Below the pieces are notes generated by a model. That model saw only the letters and a list, made by a program, of their open reading frames with translations. It did no database searches and was not told the origin of the DNA. From contig NZ_JAQKQJ010000017.1 of the NCBI RefSeq assembly GCF_029109325.1, positions 62,001 to 126,000 of the forward strand: DNA of 64,000 nt, read 5' to 3'. Origin of the DNA: Nodosilinea sp. PGN35 (lineage in GTDB: Bacteria; Cyanobacteriota; Cyanobacteriia; Phormidesmidales; Phormidesmidaceae). How positions within the stretch are numbered: the first letter of the stretch is position 1; each line of letters starts with the position of its first letter. Of the stretch, positions 14,261 to 23,357 are shown piece by piece. Position numbers and translations under genes: made by a program.

Positions 14261-15817
14261 ATGGCCAGTTATTCGTTTACAGCTAGGCTCCGTAGCTCGT
14301 TACAGCGGTTGGCCAAGCCCCTGCTGGTGCCAAGCGTGGCCCTAGCCGCAGGACTGGCCAGCCTTGGGGTCATGCCCGGCCTGGGAATGGAGCAAGCTGT
14401 GGCGCTCAATGCCTACTGCCAGGTGACCCAAGAAGCCGCCCTGGCCAAAGAAAATTTGCGCAAGGCCGCACTGACCGGCGATGGCTCCGCCCAGCAGCAG
14501 TACCAGGCCATGGTGCGTCAGCACACCGAAGACCTGCGCCAGTGTCGCAGCCGCACCTGGCCCCAGCGCCAGGCGGTGTGGGTGCGGCTTTACCCCTGCG
14601 ACTTGCAGCCCGGCATTTTAGATGCCCTGTTCGATCGCATGGTCAACCTGGGCTACAACGAAGTCTATGTGGAAGCCTTCTACGGCGGGCAGGTGCTGCT
14701 GCCCCAGGCCGATAACCCCACCGTGTGGCCCTCGGTGGTGCAGACTCCCGGCTACGAACGCCGCGACCTGCTGGCCGAAGCCATCGAGAAAGGCCGCCAG
14801 CGGGGGTTGCGGGTCGATGCCTGGGTATTTGCCCTCAACTTTGGCTATTCCTACGGGTTGAGGAGCGATCGCGAGCAGGTGCTGGCCCTCAACGGTCGCG
14901 GGCAAACCACCTACACCTACGCCAAGGCCGGGGCCTCCAGCAACCCCGACGAAGTCTTTGTCGATCCCTACCATCCCCAGGCCCAGGCCGACTACAGCCG
15001 CCTGATGGGATCTATCCTGCGGCGACAGCCCGACGGCGTGCTGTTTGATTATGTGCGCTATCCCCGGGGAGTCGGCCCCAACTCCGTCGTCGATAGCGTT
15101 GATGACCTGTGGATCTACGGCCAGGCGTCGCGGGATGCGCTGTTCCGTCGAGCGGTAAACCAGCAGGGGCTAGAGCTGATGCGGCGCTACATCAGCCGGG
15201 GCCACCTGGTCGATCGCGACATTCAAGAGGTGCGCGACCTCTACCCCAACGAGGCTGAACCCCTGTGGCAGAGCCGTACCCCATCGCCCCCGCTGCAAGC
15301 GGGCCAAGCGCCCCCCACCCCAGCCAGCCTGCGGCCCCGACTCAACGCCGAACTCTGGCAGTTGAGCGTCGCCCACGCCGTGCAGGGAGTTGTTGACTTT
15401 GTGAAAGTGGCGGGGGAACAGGTGCAACGCAGCGGCATTCCCTCGGGGGCGGTGTTTTTCCCGGAGGCAAACCAGACAGTGGGCACCGGAGGGTATGATT
15501 CGCGTCTGCAATACTGGGAGCGCTTTCCCACCTGGATGACCTGGCACCCGATGGCCTACGCTGTGTGCGGCCACACGGGCTGCATTTTAGACGGCATCCG
15601 CCGGGTGCAGACGATGATACCCAGCGGCACTTCCCCCACGGTGACGCCAGCCCTGGCAGGGATTTGGGGTCAGGCCACCTACAACCGCCCGGCGCTAGAA
15701 ACCCAAATGGAAGCGCTGCGGCGATCGAACCCAGAAATTACGTCCGTCAGCCACTTTGCCTTTTCTTGGCAAGACCCAGAATTTGATCGAGTCAGAAAGT
15801 TCTGCTCGCTACAGTGA
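14261..15817 (+). CDS. Secreted family-10-like glycoside hydrolase domain protein
   Basis: 518 residues with an export signal (hydrophobic stretch about residues 21-50, LLVPSVALAAGLASLGVMPG). The main domain resembles the bacterial 'family 10 glycosylhydrolase' (GHL10/DUF187-like) TIM barrel: LGYNEVYVEAFYGG, RRDLLAEAIEKGRQRGLRVDAWVFALNFGYSYG, DEVFVDPYHPQAQADYSRLM and RRQPDGVLFDYVRYPRG. The last contains the conserved D-Y-x-R-Y-P motif. The family is thought to act on cell-wall or polysaccharide glycans; the substrate here is unknown. A Pro-rich stretch (residues 340-360) precedes the C-terminal part. The gene at 15835 follows almost directly and may be translationally coupled. Confidence 0.82.
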   Translation: MASYSFTARLRSSLQRLAKPLLVPSVALAAGLASLGVMPGLGMEQAVALNAYCQVTQEAALAKENLRKAALTGDGSAQQQYQAMVRQHTEDLRQCRSRTWPQRQAVWVRLYPCDLQPGILDALFDRMVNLGYNEVYVEAFYGGQVLLPQADNPTVWPSVVQTPGYERRDLLAEAIEKGRQRGLRVDAWVFALNFGYSYGLRSDREQVLALNGRGQTTYTYAKAGASSNPDEVFVDPYHPQAQADYSRLMGSILRRQPDGVLFDYVRYPRGVGPNSVVDSVDDLWIYGQASRDALFRRAVNQQGLELMRRYISRGHLVDRDIQEVRDLYPNEAEPLWQSRTPSPPLQAGQAPPTPASLRPRLNAELWQLSVAHAVQGVVDFVKVAGEQVQRSGIPSGAVFFPEANQTVGTGGYDSRLQYWERFPTWMTWHPMAYAVCGHTGCILDGIRRVQTMIPSGTSPTVTPALAGIWGQATYNRPALETQMEALRRSNPEITSVSHFAFSWQDPEFDRVRKFCSLQ

Positions 15818-15834
15818 ATCATCTGCCGCGCCCT

Positions 15835-16452
15835 ATGGAAGAACTCCAGCAGCCATCTGGCCCGGTTACTCTGGTTATCTCAGAGGTGGTCGAGACCAGC
15901 CAGGTGGATGCCTACGAGGCTTGGACAAGGGGCATTAACCGCGACGCCAGACAGTTTGAGGGCTTTTTGGGGGTTGAGATTATTCGCCCCCGCGACCACG
16001 ACTACCCCGAGTACGTGGTGATCGTCAAGTTTGAAAGCTACGATCGCCTACGCCAATGGCTGATATCGCCCACCTACCGCGACTGGATGGATCAGTCCTA
16101 CGGGCTGATCTCGGCGCGATCGCAGCAGCATCTTCCCAACGGTCTAGAGCTGTGGTTTACGCTGCCCCAGGCCCGATCTAGGGGTCGCGCTCCGCTACCG
16201 CCGCCGCCCTACTACAAACAGGTCGTGCTGGGAGTGTTGGCAGTCTATCCGCTGATTTTGCTGGCCAACGTACTTTTGGGGGCGCTGTTGGGAGGGCTGC
16301 CGCCGCTGCTGGGCCTGTTTATTTCGGTGATTTTCGTCTCAGCGTTGCTGACCTATCCCGTTATGCCCTGGCTCAGCCAGGGTCTGGGTTTTTGGCTTTA
16401 CCCAAAAGCCCGTCGCCCAAAAGCCCGTCGCCCAAAGGCAAGCCCCAGGTAA
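15835..16452 (+). CDS. Antibiotic-biosynthesis-monooxygenase-domain protein with C-terminal membrane segments
   Basis: 205 residues from ATG 15835. A GTG at 15814 overlaps the stop of the previous gene and would allow coupling. Residues 1-105 form an ABM ferredoxin-like dimeric barrel (VTLVISEVVETSQVDAYEAWTRGI ... GFLGVEIIRP ... YVVIVKFESYDRLRQWL). Residues ~125-185 hold two hydrophobic helices (VVLGVLAVYPLILLANVLLG; LLGLFISVIFVSALLTYPVM). This soluble-plus-two-helix arrangement is common in cyanobacteria, with no assigned reaction. The tail contains a short tandem KARRPKARRPKA duplication. Confidence 0.8.
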   Translation: MEELQQPSGPVTLVISEVVETSQVDAYEAWTRGINRDARQFEGFLGVEIIRPRDHDYPEYVVIVKFESYDRLRQWLISPTYRDWMDQSYGLISARSQQHLPNGLELWFTLPQARSRGRAPLPPPPYYKQVVLGVLAVYPLILLANVLLGALLGGLPPLLGLFISVIFVSALLTYPVMPWLSQGLGFWLYPKARRPKARRPKASPR

Positions 16453-16537
16453 ACGCCAGCCCCAGAAAGCAGTAGGCAGCCTCACCCAAGCGTTGCTGTA
16501 GCTACAGCCAGTCTGGTTAGGACAGTTCTCCTAAAAA

Positions 16538-16557
16538 CGTTTGACCGTTCAACCGTT
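16538..16557. repeat. CGTT-N4 triple motif, copy 2
   Basis: CGTT begins at 16538, 16546 and 16554, exactly 8 bp apart, with the surrounding bases alternating between TTGA and TCAA types. It matches the element upstream of psbA. It lies in the intergenic region between the ABM gene and the YidD-like gene. Confidence 0.5.
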
Positions 16558-16632
16558 TCTGAGGGTTCTGATTGCCCTAACTCAGGTAACTGTGGCTATA
16601 TCAGACCCACCTGGGGTAGCTTTGACCAATTC

Positions 16633-16923
16633 TTAAATAGGGATGCAGCAGGGAATAATTAAACATCCGCCCTGAACGTTTTGCAATGTCAGCGTTTGCG
16701 CGGCGGCTTTGCATGCCGCAAACCGTTGCGGAGCCCGGCGAAGGGTGGCGCTTAAGCTTTGCTCAGTCAGAATAGTTTTGATGTAGCTTGAGCAGGAGTC
16801 GCCCCCGTGCAGGAGTCGGTGAGGGCAGGAGAACACTTTTCGTGGCGAAATATGGGCCTGATAAACGTCAATAGAGGCGATCGCCGCCTGGGTGGCTAAC
16901 GAGTCAAAGGTGCTGGCAGTCAT
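16633..16923 (-). CDS. YidD-like small protein
   Basis: 96 residues from ATG 16923. The core IDVYQAHISPRKVFSCPHRLLHGGDSCSSYIK resembles the YidD motif (YQ-x-x-ISP ... C ... CSxY), but with HGGDSC in place of the usual PTCS, a variant I have seen in cyanobacterial homologues. YidD helps membrane-protein insertion near YidC/Oxa1. Five cysteines are spread along the chain. It has no conserved rpmH-rnpA-yidC context here, so function is less certain. Confidence 0.7.
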   Translation of the reverse strand: MTASTFDSLATQAAIASIDVYQAHISPRKVFSCPHRLLHGGDSCSSYIKTILTEQSLSATLRRAPQRFAACKAAAQTLTLQNVQGGCLIIPCCIPI

Positions 16924-17110
16924 AGGGATAGAAGATAGCGTCACCCCTCCACTTCTATCCCACAATCACTCTAACCAGCTCTGTCAAAAGGGCTAACCTA
17001 GAGAATGAAGACAAATTTAGAATGGTTGAAAGCGATCGCCCACGCCCGCCTTCAACCGACAAAAATACCTGAGCCTTTGGGTATAAACGGGACTTTTTCA
17101 ATCTAACCTT

Positions 17111-17647
17111 CTACTCCCGCCTCAACACAAAAAAGAATGGATTTTTCATGCCCTTGAGATCCATCAGGCCGAGTAGCGTCTGGTTATCCACCTTGCGAAA
17201 AATATCGTTAATAGGCAGGCTGTCGTAGATCATCGTCGCCGTCTTTTTGCCCCGATAGGTTGTCAGGCGAAGGCGCGCCCCCGACCGATCGGTAGAAAAT
17301 AAAAAAAGGCCGATCTGAAAGAGCATCCCCACAGCTTCTGACTTTGGAATGGGCATGCGATCCAGCCAGCCAACGACCGGCAGCATCCAAAGCGGGTTGA
17401 TGCTGGCAGTGTTGCCATCCACCGTATTAAACACTAGCGGATGGACATGTTCGGGAGTTTCAAAGCGCTTGCCGTGCCAGTGATAAGCCTCTAGGGCACC
17501 ATCCAAAGGGTGATCGGTAGGGAATCCAGCACCTTTCCAGGCGCCGATCATAGCGCTGATATCCACCGTGTCGAGGCTGTCAAAAATGTTTAAAGCCTCA
17601 GTGGTAGTAATCTTACCCAGGGCGAGAGCTTCAGAAAACGTAGGCAT
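17111..17647 (-). CDS. GXWXG / DUF4334 protein
   Basis: 178 residues. The first half carries the GXWXG-type motif (MIGAWKGAGFPTDHPLDGALEAYHWHGKRF). The second half, starting around residue 105, is the DUF4334 part ending IYDSLPINDIFRKVDNQTLLGLMDLKGMKNPFFFVLRRE. The two domains occur together across bacteria in small lipocalin-like proteins of unknown role. It stands on the same strand and 25 bp before the GDSL lipoprotein's stop, so the two genes could share a transcript. Confidence 0.82.
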   Translation of the reverse strand: MPTFSEALALGKITTTEALNIFDSLDTVDISAMIGAWKGAGFPTDHPLDGALEAYHWHGKRFETPEHVHPLVFNTVDGNTASINPLWMLPVVGWLDRMPIPKSEAVGMLFQIGLFLFSTDRSGARLRLTTYRGKKTATMIYDSLPINDIFRKVDNQTLLGLMDLKGMKNPFFFVLRRE

Positions 17648-17672
17648 ACAACCGAATTCCCATAGTGAACAG

Positions 17673-18401
17673 TTATTGGCTATGGCGCTGATTAGATAAA
17701 CTCTCGGGCAGCGTAGCAGCTTCTAGCAGCGGTTGTAACCCTGCGGCAACCCGCTCTGCCAAAATCTCATGCCCCGCCTGATTGGGATGAATTTGGTCGT
17801 ACAGGTAGCGTGGATCATTCAACCCCTCTAATACCCCAGCAATGAGATGGGCCTGAGTATCATTGGCCACGCGCTGATACAGCCCTTCGTAGCCACTGTT
17901 AAAGGGGCTAATGTCCATGCCCAGCAGCACCACAATGGCTCCGGCCTGCTGAAGGCGAGTCACGATTTGCCGCAGATTTGCTTCGGTTTGGGCGGGGGGC
18001 ACCTGCCTGAGGTAGTCGTTGCCGCCTAACCCAACGATGACCAACCAGGGGTCGGCTTCTATTACATCTTGCTGTAGCCGGTTCAACGCCGCTTCGGTGG
18101 TGTCTCCCCCCCGGCCTCGATTGACAATCGGCAAGTCTAGGGTCTGACTGAGCAGGTTTGGGTAGGCGGCCTCGGGGCCCACTCCCGCCCCCGCTGTAAT
18201 GCTATCGCCCAGCGCAATGATCTGGGTGCCGCTGCCCCGGCGCAGGTTGTTGACATCTTCAGCTAGCGGATCGCTGGTGGCGCTAGCTGAATTGCGATCG
18301 GACTGTTCGATAGCGGGTGGCTGGGGGCCATTACAGGCGGTCAAAAGCAGCAGGCCGCCCAAGCCCAAACTTACCAATCCGGCTTTCAAGGTCTTGCTCA
18401 T
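17673..18401 (-). CDS. SGNH/GDSL esterase lipoprotein (arylesterase / TesA-like)
   Basis: 242 residues from ATG 18401, chosen because it gives a lipoprotein signal MSKTLKAGLVSLGLGGLLLL-TAC. The SGNH blocks are all present: GDSITAG (Ser), RGGDTTEAALNRL (Gly), VGLGGNDYL (Asn), and DQIHPNQAGH (Asp-His). These enzymes hydrolyse short-chain esters or thioesters. The lipid anchor puts it in the periplasm or on a membrane surface. An upstream in-frame extension to 18464 lacks a signal and is less likely. Confidence 0.9.
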   Translation of the reverse strand: MSKTLKAGLVSLGLGGLLLLTACNGPQPPAIEQSDRNSASATSDPLAEDVNNLRRGSGTQIIALGDSITAGAGVGPEAAYPNLLSQTLDLPIVNRGRGGDTTEAALNRLQQDVIEADPWLVIVGLGGNDYLRQVPPAQTEANLRQIVTRLQQAGAIVVLLGMDISPFNSGYEGLYQRVANDTQAHLIAGVLEGLNDPRYLYDQIHPNQAGHEILAERVAAGLQPLLEAATLPESLSNQRHSQ

Positions 18402-18543
18402 CAAAAAAATCAGGCTGTCTGAGTACACCATAATGCTCTTTGAAGTCGATGGGGGCAGCAGCACGGCGGCGCACTGGAGGAGTAGAGCCTTGCCTGAGCG
18501 CTGTGCCCCCTACGACAATCCCGTTGCTAAGCCCGACAAACTG

Positions 18544-19434
18544 TTAGGCTAGGAGGCGAGCTATCGCTGCGCTGTACTCCTGATAGGACTTGACGCCGGT
18601 TAAAGTCTCCAGGCGTTGGCCGTCTTTAAAGAACATCACCGCCGGGATGCCCTTCAGCTCAAATCGCTTGGTGATCTGTCGATTGCTGTCGAAGTCGATC
18701 TTTCTGACGGTGACAGACTCGCCGTAGACCTCGGCCAGTTTGTCGATCGACGGCGTCACCTGCTTGCAAGAGCCACACCAGGACGCCATACAGTCAACTA
18801 CCAGCCGCGCCTCACTGGCTAAAAGCGCGTCGAGTTCGGCTTCGTCGCGAATTAGTTTGGCCGCCCCCGTGTCTTCTTGGCCTAGCTGGACCAAGTCCCG
18901 CGTTACCTCCGCAAACGACAGGCTGGCGTTGATAGTGACCAGCTGCGACTGCTGCTGATAGTACTCAAGCAACGGTGCCAACGACCGCTGATAGCTTTCT
19001 AGCCGGTCTCGGATAGCAGAGATCGGCGGCTTTTCGCTAGTTTCGTTTAAGAGTCGGAGGATCAAAAACTCAGGGTTTGCTTTGAGATGGGCCACCGTTG
19101 CCGGGGGCTGGCCCGCCGCTGACCACCATTCATCAAACCCCTGGGCCTGGCCCAGCGTGCGCGGAAACCCGTCTAACACCCAGCCCTTGAGCATGGTGTC
19201 GGGCTGCTCAAACCGTTTGCGGATCAGTTTCATCACCAGCGTGTCGGGAATCAGCTCGCCTGCCTCCGCGTAGGGGTGAACCTCAAGGCCGAGGGCCGTC
19301 TCGGCGGCGATCGCCCCGCGAACCAGATCTGCCATGGCAACGTGGGGCACCTGCCATTGATCCGCGAGGGCAGCCGCCTGAGCGTTTACCCCTGCCCCAG
19401 GCAGCCCCAAAAGGATTAGTTGCTTAGGTCTCAT
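18544..19434 (-). CDS. Adenylate kinase-like / thioredoxin fusion with degenerate P-loop
   Basis: 296 residues from ATG 19434. Residues 1-185 resemble adenylate kinase: LILLGLPGAG at the start, LIPDTLVMKLIRKRF, and the DGFPRTLGQAQGF signature (88-100). The P-loop reads GLPGAGVNAQ, with Val16 where the family has the catalytic Lys (GxPGxGKGTQ), and the LID region is short. Residues 195-296 are a thioredoxin domain with WCGSC at 219-223 and the cis-Pro loop KGIPAVMFF. Loss of the Lys predicts weak or no phosphoryl transfer, so the kinase part may bind nucleotides for redox sensing. The 41-codon upstream extension is ignored because the kinase strand begins at MRPKQ. Confidence 0.85.
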   Translation of the reverse strand: MRPKQLILLGLPGAGVNAQAAALADQWQVPHVAMADLVRGAIAAETALGLEVHPYAEAGELIPDTLVMKLIRKRFEQPDTMLKGWVLDGFPRTLGQAQGFDEWWSAAGQPPATVAHLKANPEFLILRLLNETSEKPPISAIRDRLESYQRSLAPLLEYYQQQSQLVTINASLSFAEVTRDLVQLGQEDTGAAKLIRDEAELDALLASEARLVVDCMASWCGSCKQVTPSIDKLAEVYGESVTVRKIDFDSNRQITKRFELKGIPAVMFFKDGQRLETLTGVKSYQEYSAAIARLLA

Positions 19435-19610
19435 AGAACGGCAATTTCCTGCTCCCGCTGTATCTGGGTAGGATAGCAAAGGGTTTTGCCTATGCCCAAT
19501 TGCCGAGAGGCGATTCTCCTGCGGAGAGGCTGCGCCAACGCGCGTTTGCACTATCACAAACGCCCCCGGCTAAGCCATCGCGCTGGTCTATCGGCTGCTG
19601 TTCCAGACGC

Positions 19611-19931
19611 CTACTCAGAGGCCTGGCTGTCGCGTCGGCCTAGCTCGTATACGCCGCCGCCGATTGCCGCCAGCACCCCCAGGCTGACTGCCCAGCTGCC
19701 GCCCAGCGATAGCTTGAGCCCGTAGTGGGCCAAACCACCCACCGCCAAGAACGGCACAACGCTCAGCAGCGATGCCGCCGGAGAGTCTGCACCCAGCCAG
19801 CTCTCAAAGGCTGTAATCAGCCGCTCCGTCAGGGGCGAAAAGCCCCAGTACAGCGCGATCGCCCACAGCGCAGTACCGGCTATGGTGGCAGTATCAAAAT
19901 CGGCGGGCAAAGACGACAAAACAATCACCAC
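19611..19931 (-). CDS. Small membrane protein of unknown function
   Basis: 106 residues from a GTG start. Three hydrophobic segments are visible: ATIAGTALWAIALYWGF, LLSVVPFLAVGGLAHYGL and WAVSLGVLAAIGGGVYEL. It has no recognised domain. It follows the ycf66 gene on the same strand after about 60 bp, so it may be the last member of that group. I could not exclude that it is a poorly conserved chance frame, but the membrane pattern argues for a gene. Confidence 0.5.
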   Translation of the reverse strand: MVIVLSSLPADFDTATIAGTALWAIALYWGFSPLTERLITAFESWLGADSPAASLLSVVPFLAVGGLAHYGLKLSLGGSWAVSLGVLAAIGGGVYELGRRDSQASE

Positions 19932-19990
19932 AGCGGGGTACAGGGCACCGGCTAAAGCATAGGCGGCTCGACCGAGCTACAGCGAACAAG

Positions 19991-20707
19991 CTATAGCGGG
20001 TCGCGATCGGGGCGATAGTCGGGCCGGGGCGGCGGGCCGGGGTCGAGGCGGTAGCGATCGTTATACTCGCTGCGGCTCTTGGGGGGGCGGCGACGGCGCA
20101 CGCGCTCGTCGGCGGGGCGAGGATTGTTGTCGTAGTAGGGCTGGCCCTCAGGGCCATTGAGGGGGCGATCGCCCATCGGCCGATCCATCGAGATATCTTC
20201 ACGGCGCATCGGACGACCATCCCCGTAGACATCGGGGGTGTAGGGCGGGCGTCCGGTGGGCTCTCCGCGCCCCTCAAGCATGGGCCGAGGGCGATTGTAA
20301 GGGTCGGCGGGGCCGTAGTCACGACGGTCTAGCTCGGCGCGCAGGTTAGGGCGGCTGTCTGGGGCGTAGACCGGCGGACGACTGCCTCGGGAAGGCCGGT
20401 AGCCGCCACCGCCAAAGTCACCGCCATCGCCCGAAAACCCTGCCCTGGGCAACGGCGTTCTGGAATTGATGTTCTGGATCATCAACGATACCAGCATGCC
20501 CACCATCAGCATTTGCTGAAAGGAGGGAATGATATCCATCGTCAGGTTGCCGAGTAAAAACACCCCGGACAGCAAAAACAGAATGGCATAGACCTTGTCA
20601 GAATCGCGCTCATAGCCGGGCTTTAGCCGGTCTAAGAAGAACAGCGCCACGCCGCAGATCACCATAAAGATGCCCAGCAGCAGGGGGACGGGGGTACCAA
20701 AATTCAC
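19991..20707 (-). CDS. ycf66: Ycf66 family protein
   Basis: 238 residues from a GTG (20705-20707), chosen because AGAGGAATTTGCC, a good ribosome site, lies just before it and because the first helix begins there. Two to three N-terminal helices (PVPLLLGIFMVICGVALFFL, VYAILFLLSGVFLLGNL, MLMVGMLVSLMIQNI) form the Ycf66 domain. The ~145-residue tail is Arg/Pro/Asp/Gly-rich and disordered, typical of this family. Ycf66 is found in cyanobacteria and some plastids and has no settled role. It follows psbX, an arrangement I recall from other cyanobacteria, but a terminator lies between them. Confidence 0.85.
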   Translation of the reverse strand: MNFGTPVPLLLGIFMVICGVALFFLDRLKPGYERDSDKVYAILFLLSGVFLLGNLTMDIIPSFQQMLMVGMLVSLMIQNINSRTPLPRAGFSGDGGDFGGGGYRPSRGSRPPVYAPDSRPNLRAELDRRDYGPADPYNRPRPMLEGRGEPTGRPPYTPDVYGDGRPMRREDISMDRPMGDRPLNGPEGQPYYDNNPRPADERVRRRRPPKSRSEYNDRYRLDPGPPPRPDYRPDRDPL

Positions 20708-20782
20708 GGCAAATTCCTCTGAATTCCTCTTAGGGGCGATCGCCTCTGCCAACCGAACACGTTAATTCTAGCCGACTTAACG

Positions 20783-20813
20783 AAAAAATCGGGAACGCCG
20801 AGGGGGTTCCCGA
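20783..20813 (-). terminator. Intrinsic terminator of psbX
   Basis: TCGGGAAC (20789-20796) pairs with GTTCCCGA (20806-20813). On the minus strand the hairpin is followed by TTTTTT (plus-strand A-run 20783-20788). It lies between psbX and ycf66, so most psbX transcripts should stop here. Confidence 0.82.
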
Positions 20814-20869
20814 CCGCAAAGCCGTAGGTTGTGCCTCCCGACCTAGGCCAGCAGGCACAGCCCCCGGCA

Positions 20870-20989
20870 CTACTGGCGCTGAATTTTGTCGCGCTGGCTA
20901 ACAAACACCAGAAAAACCGTAGCTGGAACAACGATAATTACAGCCCCAGCCAGCAGGCTCAGCAAGAAGTTGGTTAAAGACGGTGTCAT
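20870..20989 (-). CDS. psbX: Photosystem II reaction centre protein PsbX
   Basis: 39 residues, ATG at 20989. It starts MTPSLTNFLLSL and ends FVSQRDKIQRQ, both hallmarks of PsbX, with one transmembrane helix between (LLAGAVIIVVPATVFLVFV). PsbX is a single-helix subunit at the edge of PSII near cytochrome b559 and influences quinone turnover. The gene is too short for routine ORF listing. Confidence 0.95.
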   Translation of the reverse strand: MTPSLTNFLLSLLAGAVIIVVPATVFLVFVSQRDKIQRQ

Positions 20990-21229
20990 ATTCTTTGATC
21001 CTGATTAACGATTAAGACCAATTGTTACTGATCATTATTGATCATTATCGGCCAACCGAGGCTTGCTAGAGCACCGCTCTGCCCCACAAAAATCGCCGAT
21101 ATCCACCGACATCAGTCGCAAACCCAGGGGCAGAGCGGCCAAGACTTTGAGAATGGGCCGAGGAAAGTCTTAGAATTGAATTGGTTAGAATCGTGATTGA
21201 CTGCGCTGGCTTAGTTTGGAGGACAACCC

Positions 21230-21514
21230 ATGGCCGCAATCCAGGTGCTGAGCATAGGCGTGGGACTGCTATTGGCGCTGATGACCCTGCTGTTTATCTT
21301 TCGCATTGTGCTGACCTGGTACCCCCAGGCCGACCTGTCTAAGCTGCCTTTTTCTCTCGTTGCCTGGCCCACGGAGCCTTTGCTGGTGCCCATGCGTAAG
21401 CTAGTGCCCCCCATCGGCGGCGTGGACATTGCCCCGGTTATCTGGGTAGGCATTGTCACCCTGCTGAGAGAGATTTTGGTGGGGCAGCAGGGCCTGTTGA
21501 GGATGCTGGGCTAG
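21230..21514 (+). CDS. YggT family (Ycf19-like) membrane protein
   Basis: 94 residues preceded by TTTGGAGGACAACCC, a strong ribosome site. It has an N-terminal helix (IGVGLLLALMTLLFIFRIVLTWYPQADL) followed by the conserved PTEPLLVPMRKLVPPIGGVDIAPVIW block that defines YggT. Family members sit in the membrane and have been linked to thylakoid or chromosome organisation, without a fixed role. It is divergent from psbX. Confidence 0.9.
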   Translation: MAAIQVLSIGVGLLLALMTLLFIFRIVLTWYPQADLSKLPFSLVAWPTEPLLVPMRKLVPPIGGVDIAPVIWVGIVTLLREILVGQQGLLRMLG

Positions 21515-21750
21515 GTTCGCCTCAGAGGCTCACAAGTTCCTCGTAGGGTGGCTTAGGCCTCCAGCCTTTAGAATGGCCGCAACCCACCACAGCTTTGACA
21601 GAGAGAACTTTGAATCCGTAGCGTGAAGTAGGGCATTCCTGTAGACACGCCCTCGTTTCGTAAGCGGTGTGTTACGGCGGGAACCCGCTCAGCGGTTCAT
21701 CGCCAAGAACTTTGGCCGCCTAACCCACCCTACTGTTGACCCGGTTTGAA

Positions 21751-23100
21751 CTACTTAATCGCCATCATCTCGGCAACAAAATTGGTGTAGACATCGCCGC
21801 TGAGGAAGTTGGCGTTCTCCAGCACCTTTTGGTGAAACCCGATGGTGGTGGGCAGGCCGGTGATGGCGCACTCCCGCAGGGCGCGGCGCATGCGGCGAAC
21901 GGCGGTGGGGCGATCTGGCCCCCAGACAATCAGCTTGCCCACTAGCGAATCGTAGTAGGGCGGAATTTCGTAGTCGGTATACACGTGGGAATCCATTCTC
22001 ACCCCCATGCCGCCGGGGGCCAGGTAGCCGCTGATGCGACCGGGGTTGGGGCGAAAGTTGTGGTCGGGGTCTTCGGCGTTGATGCGACACTCGATCGCAT
22101 GACCGCGAATCTGAATGTCTGACTGGGTAAAGGGCAGCTTGTCGCCCTGGGCAATGGTGAGCTGGGCGGCGATCAGGTCGATGCCAGTGATCATTTCGGT
22201 GACGGGGTGCTCCACCTGAATGCGGGTGTTCATCTCCATGAAGTAGAAATTGCCCTGGCTATCGACTAGAAACTCAACGGTACCTGCCCCCACGTAGTTG
22301 ATTGACTGGGCCGCCAGCACTGCCGCCGCCCCCATTTTTTCACGCTGTTCGGCGGTAAGGCGAGGGCTGGGAGCCTCTTCAAGCAGCTTTTGGTGCCGCC
22401 GCTGAATTGAGCAGTCGCGCTCGCCCAGGTGAACCACATTGCCATAGCTGTCGGCCAGGATCTGAAACTCGATGTGGCGGGGGCGATCGATAAATTTTTC
22501 CATGTAGACCCCCGCATTGCCAAAGGCGGCCTGGGCTTCTCCCTGGGCCGCCATAAAGGCTTTGATCAGCTCAGCTTCGCTGTTGACCAGGCGCATGCCG
22601 CGCCCGCCGCCTCCGGCAGTGGCCTTGATCATCACCGGGTAGCCGATTTCGCTGGCGGTGGCGTAGGCTTCGGCTTCGTCGGTGAGCAGGCCACCGCTAC
22701 CGGGCACCGTAGGCACCCCCACCTGCTGCATGGTGGCTTTGGCGGTCGATTTGTCGCCCATTTTGCGAATTGAGTCGGGGGAGGGGCCGACAAAGACAAT
22801 CTGGTGGTCGGCGCAGATCTCGGCAAAGCGGGCGTTCTCGGCCAGAAAGCCGTAGCCGGGGTGAATGGCGCTGGCGTTGCGGGTGAGGGCGGCCGCAATG
22901 ATGTTGGGAATGTTGAGGTAGCTCTTTTGGCTGGGGGCCTCGCCAATGCAGACCGCTTCGTCGGCCAGCTGCACGTGGAGGGCGTGGCGATCGACGGTGG
23001 AGTGAACCGCAACGGTAGCTATGCCCATTTCTTCGCAGGTACGCAGGATGCGCAGCGCAATTTCTCCCCGGTTAGCAATCAGAATCTTAGAAAAGCGCAT
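21751..23100 (-). CDS. accC: Acetyl-CoA carboxylase biotin carboxylase subunit
   Basis: 449 residues, normal length. It carboxylates biotin on the carrier protein AccB using ATP and bicarbonate, the first half-reaction of fatty-acid synthesis. Visible marks: MRFSKILIANRGEIALRILR, IHPGYGFLAENARFA, the ATP-grasp glycine loop KATAGGGGRGM, the RDCSIQRRHQKLLEEAP motif and FMEMNTRIQVEHPVTE. In cyanobacteria acc genes are unlinked, consistent with the isolated position. Confidence 0.98.
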   Translation of the reverse strand: MRFSKILIANRGEIALRILRTCEEMGIATVAVHSTVDRHALHVQLADEAVCIGEAPSQKSYLNIPNIIAAALTRNASAIHPGYGFLAENARFAEICADHQIVFVGPSPDSIRKMGDKSTAKATMQQVGVPTVPGSGGLLTDEAEAYATASEIGYPVMIKATAGGGGRGMRLVNSEAELIKAFMAAQGEAQAAFGNAGVYMEKFIDRPRHIEFQILADSYGNVVHLGERDCSIQRRHQKLLEEAPSPRLTAEQREKMGAAAVLAAQSINYVGAGTVEFLVDSQGNFYFMEMNTRIQVEHPVTEMITGIDLIAAQLTIAQGDKLPFTQSDIQIRGHAIECRINAEDPDHNFRPNPGRISGYLAPGGMGVRMDSHVYTDYEIPPYYDSLVGKLIVWGPDRPTAVRRMRRALRECAITGLPTTIGFHQKVLENANFLSGDVYTNFVAEMMAIK

Positions 23101-23357
23101 GTACGTAGGGCAAATAGTGACAGACCATGGGCTTGGGGGCCGCAGCTCAGCTAGACACCCCCAGCCCGCTGCCGCAACCGACCATCATCAGCATCATACG
23201 ATGATGACGGTCGCTGATCCTATCATGGAGCTAGGGCGATAAAGATTGCCTCAATGGGGTCTGACAAGGGGGCCATTATGGTTTACTCTTATATAGCTGA
23301 GCTGGTGCTTGGGCAACATTCCCTCAGGTTTGCCCAGTTGGCACCGTTCACACACCA

